A DNA stretch of 64,000 bases, from positions 77,972,088 through 78,036,087 of the forward strand of contig NC_090945.1 of assembly GCF_040807025.1 (NCBI RefSeq), written 5' to 3'. This document shows positions 35,200 to 62,236 of the stretch, one piece after another; the stretch's first letter is position 1, and each line of letters begins with the position of its first letter. The stretch comes from Struthio camelus (lineage: Eukaryota; Chordata; Aves; Struthioniformes; Struthionidae). The position numbers were made by a program, and so were the translations under genes. A model generated the notes under the pieces. The model worked only from the letters and a program-made list of their open reading frames with translations. It ran no database searches and was not told the origin of the DNA.

Positions 35200-38100
35200 G
35201 AGGCTGCGAAACGTTATCAACAAACTTTGTTTGCTTTTCTGTATGGCAATGCAGATGTGTGTATATGGGCAAAATGTTAACCACGATCAACCTATTTCTA
35301 TGTAGCTAAAATATTTAATTATACTAACCACAGGCACACAGAAGTGCAAAGAAATCATTTATCTGCTAACCCAGAAGACTTCTGCTCTAAAATAGACTGA
35401 ATAACAAAATTCTCTCTCCCTTCGATTCCTGACTTCACTTGCAAATGCGTATTTATTCCTGAGGAAGAGAGAAAACTATTATGTCAAACAGTCTTTTCCA
35501 CCTTGGCAAACACTAACATGAACCTGCTTCCTTTTAAAAATGTGCAGATTCTTTTTTCATTAGCCTCAAAATTTCACTGTTACCTTAAGCAAGAGTAAAT
35601 CGAGGAAATTTCTCCTTCCTCTCAGCTGTGGGAAAATACGTGCACATAAAATAATGGTTAACTCTTGGACAAATATGTCCTTTTTTTCTGCTGCAATCTT
35701 TAAAGCAATGCCTTATATTATTAGTAGAGAAGCAACTACGAACTGTAGGCAAACATCACCTGTTTTGGTCCCTGCCAAGCCCCACGGATAAGCCATGAGC
35801 CTGCACACACCCCTTTAGAGCCACATGGAGCAGCATGCTGCTGCTGCCTAGGTGAGTCACTGAAGGTGCCTTGCACGCTTCTGCACAGCCGGGAGATGGG
35901 TGCGTACTTGACACCATTGCTTAAATGCCTGTGACAAAGTTCCTGACTCCTTCCCAGACAACTGATTCATCATGAGCCAATGCCCCCTTACAGCAGTATA
36001 CGTGGTTTGTACCTGTTCTCACAGCACAGAGCTGCAGCCGCTCCTATCTCCAAGCGTGTTCCAATGTAGTCGGTCCAGACGACTGTGCCATCTGTTAAAC
36101 TGTTTTGATTTGTGTTTTGTGGGCATGATTTCAAATCATGTAGGCTAGTTTACTCTCTCCTTTTTAAAGCTCTGCTTTGCTATATTCTCCCTATCCTGGT
36201 CTTTCTGACTGTTCGGTTTAGCTTTCTGCACCTTGTCTTCATCACCATTTGAGGTCTTGCCATCAGAGCAGGCACTTAGAAATACCTGTCAGCTGCAATG
36301 GCATCAACTTCAGCTGCTCCAAGAAATTAGTACCTGGCCTCTATTAACTTTCTCATCTTGTTGCCTCCCTTCTTCTCCTAAAGTGACATTCATGGGCATA
36401 TGAGGTGCTGCAATCCTGGACAGACCAGGCAGTTGTGTTGCTTTGGTGCAGTGCTGTGCTTTGTGAAAGCACCCGTAAAAACAGTATTTACTAGTGCAAG
36501 CTCCATGCTCTTAAAGCACTCCCCTTACTGTGCAGTGAAGTGGAAGCAGGTGTTACTTCTCTCTTCAGTCGTCTTTTGGCGCTGCTGGCCCAGCAGCTGG
36601 GGTAGTGCAGCCAGTGCCAGGGGTTAAGTGGCTCCTGCCCTGGGCTGATCCTGCTCACCTCCTCGTGCCTGTGGGAGCTGCCGGGTGAATGAGGGGCAGG
36701 AGGGGAGGTGCGTAATCCCTCATGGGCAACAGGAACGTGGACAGTAGCTGTTTAACCTAGACCAGCAGCAGCCGCCTGCATAGCGCAGCTCACCGGACCC
36801 TGGCTGTAGCCCAGCCACCTCGTTATCCCTTCTCTCCGGGCTGCCCTGTCCTTGCCCTGCAAGTATCGCTCAAGCTTAGATTTGTCCGTCTGCTCCAAGC
36901 CCGGTTTCTCGCCGAATCCTGCTTCCCTCCTAGTGTCACACTTCCTTCCCTTCTCAACCTTATCTACCTGCTGGAAAGCTGATGGCTCTTGGGCTTTTCC
37001 CAGCTCTGGGAAGAAACCCGGCACTGGTGTGGGGTCTCCTCCGCCTGGGGGGGACAACAGGGTCTCCCTTCAGCACCTGTGACCGCCAGGAATGACCCCT
37101 GCAGCCCTCTTCCTCCGTTTAGCCCTGAGGGCTGCAGGCCATAGCATGCGTGGAGCAGGCAGAGCGTCCCAGAGCGCCCGTGGACGCTCCCACTGTCCAT
37201 GCAGGCAGAGACTTGGCAAAAAACCCATAGCTTTTCACAAGAGCAGCACAAGGATCCAATCCTGAGACAGGGCACCAGATTCCCTCAACAGAGCAGTGAG
37301 TGTGGGGTTTTGTTTTCGTTTTAACATGAACAAAACAAGTTGTTTTTCCTAATGGTATCATAGCACTTTCCTGAAACATTCTTTAAAAAAACACAAAAAC
37401 AAAAAAACCCCCAAAGAACCCCCAACCTTCCCCCAAAACCAGACAGAACATTTCACATCTGAAGTCAAACCAGACCCAGGCAAGAAACCGGCCAAAGAAG
37501 AAAAATAAAAAAAAAGCAGCTGAATTGAACCCTGAACCAAAGAAGAGCAGTTACCAGTGACAGCTAAATGAAACCAAATGAACTGAACTGATGCGACTGC
37601 ATGATTGCAACTCAAAATAGTTAAAGCTTGTGAAATTATGAGCAAGCGAAAACAGCCTTTTAACAGGAAACACTGGGCTGCAAAAGATATCAGCATTTAA
37701 GATGGCAATATAGTTATGAAAATAAAGCTGTGAAAACAAGCCAAAGCGCAATCATTATTCACCTGTACATAAGCCTGAATTTCCAGTGACTTTTAGAAAG
37801 CCCTGGAGCATAAGCTTTCACTATGAAAGAGCAACATCCAGCACCCTCACTACCAAAACAAAAACACACTTGCATAGTATGCATCATTTCATTGTGGGTT
37901 TTTTTGTTTTTTTTGTTTTTGTTTTTTTTTTAAGATTACGGCAAGAATAACTATATAGGTCTGGTTTTCCAAATAAGAACTGGCAACTTCTGAAATAGCT
38001 AGGAATAAATTTTAATATTTAATAAAACACTGAAGTTTCTCAAGCAGATAGGCAGACATGGAATAATGTGACTCAATGACATGGAAAAAATCCCATTAAT

Positions 38101-39036
38101 GTGTCTTTCAAGATATTTTGCTTTTCAAAGTAATTCAAATAAAAAAGCCCCTAAAAACTGACCGTGAATACAAAGTTACAGAACAAAACAGCCATTTAAT
38201 TTGATTCTTCTTCCTTGATTGTATGAAAATACATCTAACAGATTCAACGGAAAATTACTTCCATGCTTTCTCATGTGCTAAAGCACCAAAACGTGTTGAA
38301 TTTACCTGTTGTATACCAGTTTTGAAGCAGTCACTGGGAAAGGAAAGACATCTTTTCTACTTCAGCGGTCAATATACTAAGTACATAATTTAATGCCACA
38401 TAATGATGTGTCTTATTTGGATTTTACAGAGGTGACTTTTTAGCATTCAACAACTTACTTACAGACTTTCCTGTTACAAAGTACTGAGTTGCATCATGAG
38501 AAAGCTTGCTTTTTCAAGGTTGTTTTCCCTCCTGTTTGAGCAATGGGAGAAGGGAAATACTGAAACAGCTTCTTTTTTTGTCCTTTTTTAAAAAAAAAAA
38601 AAAAAAAAAAAAGCTTCAGCATGTTTTCCCAGTGCTGCCAAGTAAGGTGTGGAAACCTTCAATAAAGGCTCCCCCCAAACCCCTTCCTGAACGAAGAACT
38701 AAAATTCTACCGGCTCCCTTCCGAGTGACCTAGCTGAGCTCATGAGATTGCACAGGCCGTCCGTGTTAAGGAAGAACATGGTCCGTAATTTTCTGAAGCA
38801 TCAATCTCAGAAGTACGTGATCAGCAGAAGGAATGAATTCCCGATCAAGCCAAAAGCAAACCTCTCTTTGCAGGGTGCTGACGCCAGGCTTCACTGGCCC
38901 CAAGATTTCAGTAGTCAAAGGCTAGAGAAGAGGTAGAAGGAAGGGGAAAGTCACACAGCCACTCGCTAAGATCTGTGCGTGTAAACTTAACGTTATGCCA
39001 AGAGCGCTGCGAATGACTGTTTTGAACACTGAAATC
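35200..39036. other. Intergenic, membrane-protein gene 3' end to NSD2 3' end
   Basis: It must hold the 3' UTR of the upstream gene, but no strong plus-strand AATAAA follows the stop within 2 kb (the nearest clear one is near 37,722). A moderately GC-rich patch at 36.5-37.2 kb and A/T tracts near 37.9 and 38.6 kb are the only structure seen. Confidence 0.5.
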
Positions 39037-41583
39037 TTTATTTGCCCACAGACGGATACAAAATGGGTGGCTGTACTCCCTCCTGCCGTACTAAATGTGC
39101 TTCAGCCCCCACCTCAAAAGCAGGCGGGGAGCTGTAGGCTCCATGATCGATCTTACAACTGACGGCGTTTCTGCAACGGTGCCAGTTAATAACTATTTGT
39201 GCTGGTGGCTTCTGGAAGTTGGTATCTGCCTGCCAGGGCCTGGGGCATAACTGTTCCAGGGTGCCAGAGCTGTTACAGCTACGTACCAACTGAAAATGTA
39301 ACACGTTATAAAGGCAGTGGTAAAGGTAAGACTTCATAATAACTTATTTAAAGGTATTCTTAGAAACCCTTCCTTACATGGTATAGTACCCAAACAAATA
39401 ATGGTCCCAATGACATCAAATTCCTTCATTTTGTTTAAAAGTGACTAGGAAAATGTTTCTGCTTTGCTACCTGATCTCACCTTCCTCCTCTCTCAAAAAA
39501 AAAAAAAAAAAAAAATCAATGTAAGAGAAACACATATAATACAATTTTTTGGCATTGATTTTAGGCACAGGCCTATGGTTCAGCCTCGGTATAAACAAAC
39601 ATCTGTAGCAGAGGGAAGATTTCCCTCAAATACAGTAACGAAATCGTCATTTTTTCCTCAAGTGCAAGGCTTGGCATACCAGTTTGTTTAAAAATACATA
39701 TCCGTAACACTTTCCCCCTATTTTGGACTATTTTATGAAAATTAATTCTGCTTCCAAAAGTGTTTATAAGAAGTTGGTTAAAAGAACAAAGTAGTAGTTT
39801 GGTTACAAAATAGAAACCAAAGAATTTAGGGTATGGTAATGGTACATTTGAAACCTGTTTCAAGCAAAATTTTCTAATAAACCAGAAGTTTTTGTGTTGG
39901 GAACAAATGAGGATTTCAATAAACCCGAAATCTAAATCTGCAATCAAATCCTCAAGAAATATTTTGGAAAAAAACATACACTTTTATGACATAGCAAGGC
40001 TTCGTTCTCAAAAGGGCTACACAGAGTTTCTGCACTATTAAAGGCGAACTAAGCTAGAACATACACAAATTACTAAATGGACATGAAGGCGCACATTGTG
40101 CTTACATAGGCTAGATAACAACGGCACAAGTCAAAACTTACTTGTAACACTGCCTAATCACATACCAACGTCATGCACTGGGAAGAAAACAGGTAAAGAC
40201 ATTTTTCTTTACCATTTTTTCCTAGTTCTAGTATTACTTCCATTTAACTAAATCTTGTATATTTATCTCACTGCAAGCGTGAGAACCTAAGGGGAGCAAA
40301 GAATTCAGCATCAGAAATTTCAGCTTTGCTGAAACAAGACAGTGGCGATAAGATAGTCAAGAGCAGAGCTTGTAAAAAATAAAGAATGATTTCAAACAGT
40401 CTGCCAAGTCAAGTAGCCAGATTTATATAAACTGTGTAAAAAGGAAAACAGTCAGGCTGAATTTCACATTACAATTATTTCTCACATGCTTCTTCAAAAA
40501 AATCTTTTAATTAGTTGTTTTGGATTTATTTTTTGCACTTCAGTAGCTAGTCAAGTTTCACCTTCTGTTTCATTCGTGGGCTTTTTTGTTCACTGTTGTG
40601 CATTTTTTACATTATCACAATGTTGCAATGCTTGGATCTCAAGCATTCCAAAGAAATGTTTGCCTCGGAGTTTTACTTGACATTGAGAAGAAAAAAAAAA
40701 AAAAATCAAATATCTTTTCAAATAACAGGTTTTGTACGATTTATTTTTATTAAGACATAAAAATCCTAGAGTATCGGGCCTAGATTGCAAGACAACGTCC
40801 CTTTAATCCAGACTTGTACAGCTCTGCAAGATCAAGATCAAGTCAATTCTATTTTGCTGGAATGAAATACAGGAAAAAACAGTATAGAAAAAAAATCTCC
40901 TACAACGTAAGATTTCCCCTTTCTGGTACAGGGTATGCCTTTCCCACCATGCACTATATTTCTTGGTGGAAGGTTATAAAAACATTTGTTTAAGAATCAC
41001 TGGAGAGCTATTTTATAAGAGCACAAACAAATTGTTATGTGTGTGGTTATAGAGAGATACGCACCTGGATTGTGAATGGCATTCAAGCGCTTGCTCAAAA
41101 ACACGCAAGGCAAGCAAATCTCATTGGGACCACAGACCAAGCCATTTTTTACTTAAAAGAGAACTTGAGAGCTAATAACTTCTTTCAAGGATATACTATT
41201 TTAAACATCTGTTGGTTGACAAATACTATCTCAAAACCTATGTTTATGCCTACTGGTTTGATTTTAACCTACCTCCAATCTGAAAGAATACCGGAGGGAA
41301 CCTTTTACATTCGCAACAATTCAAGTGTAACTGTAATGCTGAGTAGTAAGTTTGGTTTGTCCTGAAGTTTTCTGAACTATGCTTGCCACAGTTCATTATC
41401 AGTGCAGAAGCAGCAGAAGACTGCTGTGGTTGGCTCAGTGGATTTATAAAACAAAACAAAAACAAAATACCCTCCCCCCCGCCACGTAACCTTTACAGAA
41501 TATATGTAAAATTGTGTCCTTCCCTGGTCATATTCACAACTTATCTACAAGATAGTGTTGGCAGTAGAAACTGCAGTCCATTA
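39037..41583 (-). other. NSD2: Probable NSD2 3' UTR
   Basis: A minus-strand AATAAA (39,037-39,042) would give a 2.5 kb 3' UTR, ordinary for NSD2. Other minus-strand hexamers lie near 40,523 and 40,740-40,751 and could serve shorter forms. No open frame of note is present. Confidence 0.4.
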
Positions 41584-54391
<12,808 letters not shown>

Positions 54392-54869
54392 CTGAAGATT
54401 AAACATACATGTTAGAGAAATGCATGGTAAATTTTGTACAAAATATCGACTGAAGGAAATAAACAGATTTCCACATACTTTTTGGGTTTTATTTCCCCAC
54501 CTTTAAAATAAAGTTTGATTAAAAACTGAAAGCATGCACTTGTGGAAGTCTCATCAACAGGACTATGTAACAATTATTTTCACAAACTCAACAGCAGTCA
54601 AAACAAAACATCAAAACATTGTAATGTGGCATTTTACTTCTACTCAATTCTGTAACAGAAGGCAGAAACGCCTAGCCAGTTTCCGAATACGTGTAGGGAA
54701 CGTTGCAGCTAACAGTGAATTACAAACATCACAGAAGATGGATTAATTTTGTATTACAGATACAGATGTATTAAAAAGCTAAAGGATTTTAGAAAATATT
54801 CATAATTTACTTTTTCTTTCTAAAAACAAACAACATTCAGAAAAAAACAGGGCTGTTTTCAGCTCAATA

Positions 54870-55960
54870 GAACTTAGGGCCAGAATGGGCAATTCAGCCA
54901 TTAGTCTCATCTCTTGTTATACCAGAAAAACAAATTCCATACTGTTACCCTCAGACTGAACCCAATAAATTGTTTTTGGCTAAAGCACATTCTCCATGAG
55001 AGCATCACAATTTGCAATTGCAAAAGAAATCTGTCGCTTCTCTTGAAGGTTCTTCGAATGCTTATTCAAACATACCATCAAAAATTGTGCCTTATGTCCC
55101 TTTTGAGTTGTCTAACTGCAACTCATAGTCGATGATGCGTTCTCCACGTATTTCAGCTATATTAAAGAGTCCTTTGGAACCAGATATTTTCTTCCTGTGG
55201 AAGCATGCTGCAATCAAGCCTATTTCAATTCTTTTTGGCAAGCCAAAACGACGTCTACAGTTCTCACTAAAGAATTTGTTCCAGCCTTAAGAGAATTTTG
55301 GTAGGTTTTCTCTAAAGCTTTCTTGTGTTTTAAAAAAGTTGTTGAAAAACTGGGCATGAGAAATAGAGGCAATATTCTATGACAAGTCTCATAAGTCCAA
55401 TATCCAAAAGTAAAACCAACATACTACTCTTCACTACTTCTGTTCACCTGTTTAAGGGACTCCGTAAGTCTTTCCATACGGCATTGAAACTGATTGTGAA
55501 GTTGCCAGAGCACTCAAGAGAACATTTTCCCAGTAACTGTTTGTCAGGCTACAGACCCTCACTCCATATGAATAATTTCTGTACTGTTTTCAGATATATG
55601 ATCTTATGTTAATCTACAATAAAACACATTAAAAATGGCCCAGTTTACCAAGTAATGGAGATGGCTATGTGCAATTGCCCCACCAGCCAATCTCCATGTC
55701 ATCTGCAAATTTATTAGATTTTGAAATCAGAGATAAAAATGCAAAGGCATATTGGGCCTAGTATTAATTAGCCTTTATAAAACTCCATTAGAAACATCGT
55801 CATTGAATGATAACTTCTCACTATGGTTGCAGCTGGTTTGCTTTCCTCCATTTAACATCTACTTTCTTTGACATCTGAAACTATTCTGTAAATTGGATCA
55901 TACCGATGCTTGCTGCATTACCTGCAACGGTTTAAATGCACTTCCTCTGCAAATACACAC
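54870..55960 (-). mobile_element. Ancient CR1-type LINE remnant (reverse transcriptase C-terminal part)
   Basis: The minus strand reads KFADDM near 55,690-55,720, the RT active-site motif region of CR1. Downstream near 55,140-55,290 it reads LPKRIEIGLIAACFHRKK followed by GLFNIAEIRGERI, the degraded counterpart of the CR1 LEKRRLRGDLIAA block. Frames are broken by many indels and stops, so it is long dead. The boundaries are approximate. Confidence 0.75.
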
Positions 55961-57844
55961 TATCAAAGTGATTTGTATCTACACTTCACCTATGCATATC
56001 TTTACAATTGAAGTGATCTAATGCTTCCGTCTGACTGTTTCAGAAGCGTTAGCATTCAATGGGTTAAAAACAACCCGCATGTAAAATGATTACTTGTTCA
56101 GACATCAGGAAATCTCTGTCATCTGGAAGGAGCGGTGAAACAGCAAACTGCAAACGCCACCTGAGTGGGTTGTGAGGAGCAGCCATTTTGCTGAGAAGCG
56201 GCAGATTAAGAAAGGTAGTATTGGAGTTTGGCAAAAAAACCAAAAACATTCTCCCTTATGGCTTAAGTAAACTCACACGCATGCTTATTTCTGTTCAAAC
56301 TGTTCCCACAGCAACACTAATTAGTATGAGCAGTGCACTGCTCCAACTTTTTTTTAGTACCTCATTATATTCCTGTTACAACCAGCCCAAACTAGTCATT
56401 TTTAGGAAGGAGGGGAAAGGAGAAAAAAAAAAAGGCAAGAGCTCTCAGATCTGTTTATTTTTCTTTAGAAAAACCTAAGCTTTATGTTATAAACAAGACG
56501 ACGTCTGTACTAACTTCATACTAAGGTGGTATCCCCCCAACAAAAAGTATCCCTAAAACCCTTAAAAAAAAAAAAAATCCCATTGCGCAGCATGCCTGAA
56601 GAGTTAAGATGGTCTTCTCTTTGTTGCAGCAAAAGCTAAACTATATGAAGTCTTGCCCTTAAGAAACACCGCACTTCTCCCAGCTCTCTATTTTTGAGGG
56701 CAGAGCACAGAAACAGAACAAGTCCACTGACAAATACGTTAAGTCACAGGAGAATAAGGTTTGTTGCAAAGCAATGGCTTACTAGCTTTTCGTTGGTTCA
56801 TGCACTTGGAAAAACACTCAGATGAAGTTGTGGACCTCTACACAGAAAGGTAACCCTGCTGACAAATGACAGTCTTTCACAAACCCGTTAGATCACAAGA
56901 TCTCAGACACCCGTGAACCACAGGTTGAAAACCATCTTCCTACAGGACCGAAATTTTACCATCTTAGACTTAATGTAAGAGCCGTTCATTTAAATTAAAC
57001 AGCTACTGAGCCAAAGAAGAGCGCACTGGAAAGTATCAAACTTTGCATCACAAACAGAACCACAAAACCAAATTCTACCAGTCTATTTCAGAAAAAATTG
57101 GGGAATTTACACCAACCTATAGATTAATGCCAGATTTCACAGCTGAGATGACTGTGGATACCAACGCACATAACACCGACAAAATAACTACAGCAGACGA
57201 ACTATACAGCTACCAGACCTAGAGCATCTTTCAGTAAGACTAAGGCCTCTCCTTTGCCACCGTCAGGAACCTCATGGGCCTCACAAATCAAACGCTCTAT
57301 TAACCCACCAATTTTGCCCTGAATAGATAAGCGAGATATCTGCTCACTGACTGTCCAAATTCCTAAGACTCAATATATTCATAATAAGGTCAGTGTTGTA
57401 TTTTTACTGCCTCAGGCAGGCTATTGCTACAAAACTGATCCCTGCTTCACATACCAAAGGTTTAGCAATCACATTCAAGAGCCACATATCATGTAAACCA
57501 TGCAGAACTCATACCCACCACATCATCATCTGAGATTGTTTTCATATCGGCTTATTTTAGGGGGCTAATAAAGGGAGAGGCCAGCAGAGTCCCCCTTGAA
57601 TTAAAAAAGGGAGTACTTTTTAAGGATAAATCAAGAGTTTGAGCCTAATCTCATGTTCTTCTATCATCCAGACAGGGTGATAAAGTCTCTCTAGCAGCCA
57701 CCTCCCTTGGTAAAGAAACCCCATCCCCTCTAACCACCTTTCGGGTAATCTCCTTCCGTGAGGAGAGCTAGAATTCAACGATTCCTGAAATTATCCAGGA
57801 AAAGCAGAAGAAAACATCAGGGCAGTAGAAGGAGCACCTGACAT

Positions 57845-57970
57845 CCCAGGCGTGCCTAAAAGAGGCCGAGAGAGAGAATCTCTGTCTAACAGTTCTCATT
57901 GCAACTTAACGACACGCGCAGCGTCCCACGACGGACAAGGCCGGGAGAACGGCGCTCGTGCCCTAAGCAA
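57845..57970. promoter_or_regulatory. Small CpG cluster in NSD2 intron
   Basis: About a dozen CpGs within 125 bases in otherwise CpG-poor intron. It could be a weak alternative promoter or simply a chance GC-rich patch. Confidence 0.25.
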
Positions 57971-60900
57971 CCTGCAACAGCACAAAAAGGGTTTGGACTC
58001 ACCAAGGAAACTGTCGAGTTTCACAGTAAAAGAATCTTTGACTGAAAAACATTAACTAGAGAGGACATACAATACAGTCTTTGGAAAACAGTTCACATGT
58101 AAACAAAACACAACTACCTCCAAAATTAAACGTAGCAGTTTTGTAGTCTGTGAACGCATCTCATGAGTTACACAGTGAAAGATCCAATAGCTCATATTAG
58201 AAATCACAGCATTCCATAAAGATTGGTACAGGTCTTTCCTAGCTTGTTTTTTTTTTTTATTGCTGTTGAGATATAAATGTAAATCTCTCCCTCGTGATCA
58301 TGCTGGAGCCTGTCTTGTCCTTATTTTTGTAATACGATCTTCCTAGCAAGGTAAACTGCATACAATTAACTCTTCCGATATTTAGGCCAAGGTTCAAAGT
58401 AACCAACGCTTAGATTAGTGGCAAAACCTGTTATTTAGTAATTTGTAGCTATTGCTAGTTGGATATTTTGTGCTATTTTACATTTTGAGTAATTATTTCC
58501 CATAAAGACAAATACTGCTGTTAAGAGGGAAAATGTAGGGGGAAGGAATGGAAAAGTTGTTGGCTTCAGACCGACAGCAACTAGCAAGCTGGTGCAGTGT
58601 AACCATACCCAAACTCTGCAATCACCTGCATTTTTCATTAACAATCAGCAATGTTAAAAAAATACTTAGAAGATACTGTTCTTCTGCTGAAGTTAATCTG
58701 CAGATGTTGCATCACAAGCACCACAGAACTTCATACTTGGTAAATCAAGCAGGGTTTTCCTGCCTATTTACTTGAATTAGGAAACTTCAAAATTATTTTT
58801 ACAGCAATTGCCTTTGAAGGCTTGTATACTGCAGCATTGCACTGACTAGACAGCGAGCAACCAGCTGATATTTCAGATTCGAATCTCTCTTTTTTTTTTT
58901 TTTAAACTGGATATTGCATCTGCTTATACATATGAGAGAAAGGAAAAAACATCTGTCTTAACTGAAATCAACAGGATTTTTGGCTGCGTCAGTACTTAAT
59001 GCATGGATTAATGAGGTTCAGAATACAGCTGCTTGCAAAAGTGACAAATTCACCCTCAGATCCTCACGGCTATCTTTCCCCTCTCAAGTATATGAGCTAT
59101 TAAAACACTACTCACACAAGCAACAAAAAAGACTTGAAGAGAACATGTAAGGAATTGTGACTGCATCTTTACAAGTTCTCTGTAGCTTTGTTATTGGAAA
59201 AATATTTAGTATTGAGTCAAATTGAGATAAGATTTTGAGGCATTTCTGTATAGTCTTTGGGTTCAGCATTATATTTCCCCCCATGCTTTAGCAACAGAAA
59301 GATACCAATTGTGGCAATGCATCATCAGTCTTTTAAGAACTGGATCTAGTGACTCATGGTATTTTGATCGTACATCTCACGCTACTGCAACTTTTTTTTG
59401 CTAGTAGGTACTCAGGCTTACAATGACACAGGAACAAACAGATTTAAGACTGTGTATCTCCAAAGTCTGATTTTTGAATTAAGCCTTTCCTGTCGTTAAA
59501 GTCGTTTGTTCATAATAACCAAAAGTAGTTTTTAATGTATTCTTTCAGACAAATACAGACCTACATTTAGAAGGACTATATAGAATGCCTATACAAGCAA
59601 TCTTCAGCATTAACTCATTACTAAATAATGATGCTTTGTATGCGTCAATATTTGACGTACTGAGCTAGACTACACAGCAACAGACATTGAAATTTGCTCC
59701 ATAATAATACTGGATAATTGTTTAATCTCTGAATGCTAGGACAAGATGTTCTACTGCTTCCTGAACTACTTCACCCCAATACATTTGTGCAAAAGGGACA
59801 TACAATGTGCATGCAGATGCAAAGACAGTGTGTGCAGTGTAGTTTCCTTCTCAAGATACACACTAAATATGTAACAGTTCTTTTTTAATGGAGGCTGCTG
59901 AGCAGGCTAAACAAGGAGTATGAAATGCGTGCACCTCTGCACATTTAAATTAAAACTCAAGACACTAGAACGTTAACAGGAAGTGAACCGAGCTGGCTAT
60001 GTTATTTGGTGATTTTGTATGTTCTTAATTTTGTCTCTTGATCGAAGCTCTCCAGAAAGATTTTCTGGGGTAGGAAGATGATTTGACAAAAGTATCGTGT
60101 ACTTTAAAAAATTTTTTTTTTTTTCTTATTACAAGACTTCCCCTAGCTGCAATGCTGTGATTTTCAGTTAACAGCATAGTTCACTGCACCATCAATAACG
60201 GTGTTCAGAGGTGAAAAGATAAGCACTAACATACTGAAACATCACATACACCATTCAGCAAGTCATCCGAATGCCGAGTGCAACTCTACAACAAGAACAG
60301 CAGCAACATCTTAAGTATTCTTTGCAACCAGGTACCTGATTCCAGTTTCAGCCACACGCCTCAGCAGAAATGCAAGCCAATTCTTCATTCCCTCTGGCCT
60401 TTTTCTTCCCCTTCCCTCCCCACCCCTCATCCCCCTCCCCCCTCCCTTTCTTTGGGTAGTTAGATATAAGCCAGCAGGTAAGCTCAGCTTTGCTTATTTC
60501 TAGAATCATGTGGATAAACTCTGCAAATGGCAACATAGGTTTCACATCTGGATGGTTGAAATTTCACATACAAAAAGAATGACAAGTACTGACATACTCC
60601 CAGCTGGCATCCAACCACATGGATACATGATACAAGAAAGTATAGGCTGGAATTTAAAAAGTCAAATGATCCTGCGTTTCAAAGAAGTGGGTGAGGATGA
60701 AATAAAATAGTTACGCAGACATTTGCTCCATCCACTCACCAACCACTTGAGAAAAAAATCCTTATATCCAAATTGCGGCCCAAGAATTAGTAATAAATAA
60801 TAGTAATAAATGTTTCAATAGTAAGAACATAAAACCCAACTGTTCTGCTTTTCAAGGCTGGCCCTCAATCAGCTATTCACCCGGCCGTTAGACATGCTTT

Positions 60901-61707
60901 TTGTTCCAAGTTTAGGATAAAGTCTTTACTCATTTTTAAATGATGATGTATAAAACCATCTTTAGTGGCTCATTTGTTAAGTTGAGGGGAGTTTTCTTTC
61001 CTTCCCACCTCCTGATCTCCAAAACTACCTCCTGGCATTCAAGGGACTAGGATATCAATGTTTGTTAAGGCAAACATAAATGCCTTGGGAAGCAGAAGCA
61101 AGTTTCAAATACTGTCCGTTGTGTGTTAGCAAATGCAAAGTGAAAAAGGTTTAAGTACTCTGTGCTTATTGGACTCGCTATGAATTCTCCCCTCCTACAT
61201 CCATTTCAGACAAGCTTTCCCTCTCCAGTGTATGAAGGTTCAAAATAAATTTGGAAATTTGAAGTGAAAAAAGTTGCTAACATTTTTACTGTTTTCCACC
61301 TATGATGCACACACTAGAATGGGCTCCAACAGTGACCACTCCACCAGTCGCATACCTACTCAGATTTTTCTAGCTACCAAAGCGCAATTTTCATTAAAAC
61401 ATGTACATTATTCCTCTGAACACTTTATTAACTCAGTCTTAGACAAACGCTTCTTATATTACTAATGTGCTTTTTTAACAGCACTTAAGCATCAAGAACA
61501 CAAACTTTGACCTTAGCCACATTCAAGACAATGTTGCTCTTCTGTCATGTTGCGCTTATCCTGTTACAGAAGCGATTAAAGGGCATTTTTTCCCAGAATT
61601 AAAACAGTCAATCCTCCCGCTTCCCCTCGTTTTACTCAAGCATCTCTTGTTTTATAATCCCTGCTGTAGAACATCAAACGGAAACAACATCCACTATGTG
61701 TACTTAC

Positions 61708-62016
61708 TTTAAAATTAGGGGTATATAAAAATGAAAAACAGAGCATGGCAGAACATTATTTGCTTCTGCTTTTTTGTTTGGTAAGGAAGTCACCTCTACA
61801 GCAGGATTCATGAGAGAAAGGGCCCACAAACAAAAAATAACCTGCCACCCTTTCTGGGTTGTCTCAAGACACTCAGCTGGTTTAAGCAGCATTAAAGCAT
61901 CTCTCAAGTCATCTGCTATCTTTTTATAGACAGGTTGTACCTTTTTGTAAGCGTTGTAGAAGCATGTTTCCATGACTTCTAAATGCTGGAGGCTAATAAG
62001 TTCCATTATTCTTAAA
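61708..62016 (-). other. Unexplained exon-like open segment
   Basis: The minus strand has a plausible acceptor (GTTGTGTCCTTAG), then 102 open codons starting LRIMELISLQHLEVMETCFY, and a strong donor (TTTAAA/GTAAGT). The first half (through TTQKGWQ) has protein-like composition and may be helical. A weaker inner donor follows GGTGGCAG at about 61,840. I cannot match it to NSD2 or any family. It may be an alternative NSD2 exon, part of a nested gene, or chance. Confidence 0.3.
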
Positions 62017-62236
62017 CTAAGGACACAACTACAAGCTCAGACTTCCTGAAGTGACTTTGGAGTCAGCGATTTCTATACCGCAATAACCCAGGAAGTGGTC
62101 GGCTCTGAGGAAGAGCTTTCTATAGACAGACTGGGGTATAAATGTTCCGAGCAGCAAACTCTTTAGTCCTTTTCTATAGACAAACATCAACTGCAATTTT
62201 TTTCATATTAACAAAATAGCTCAACTACTGGAGGGC

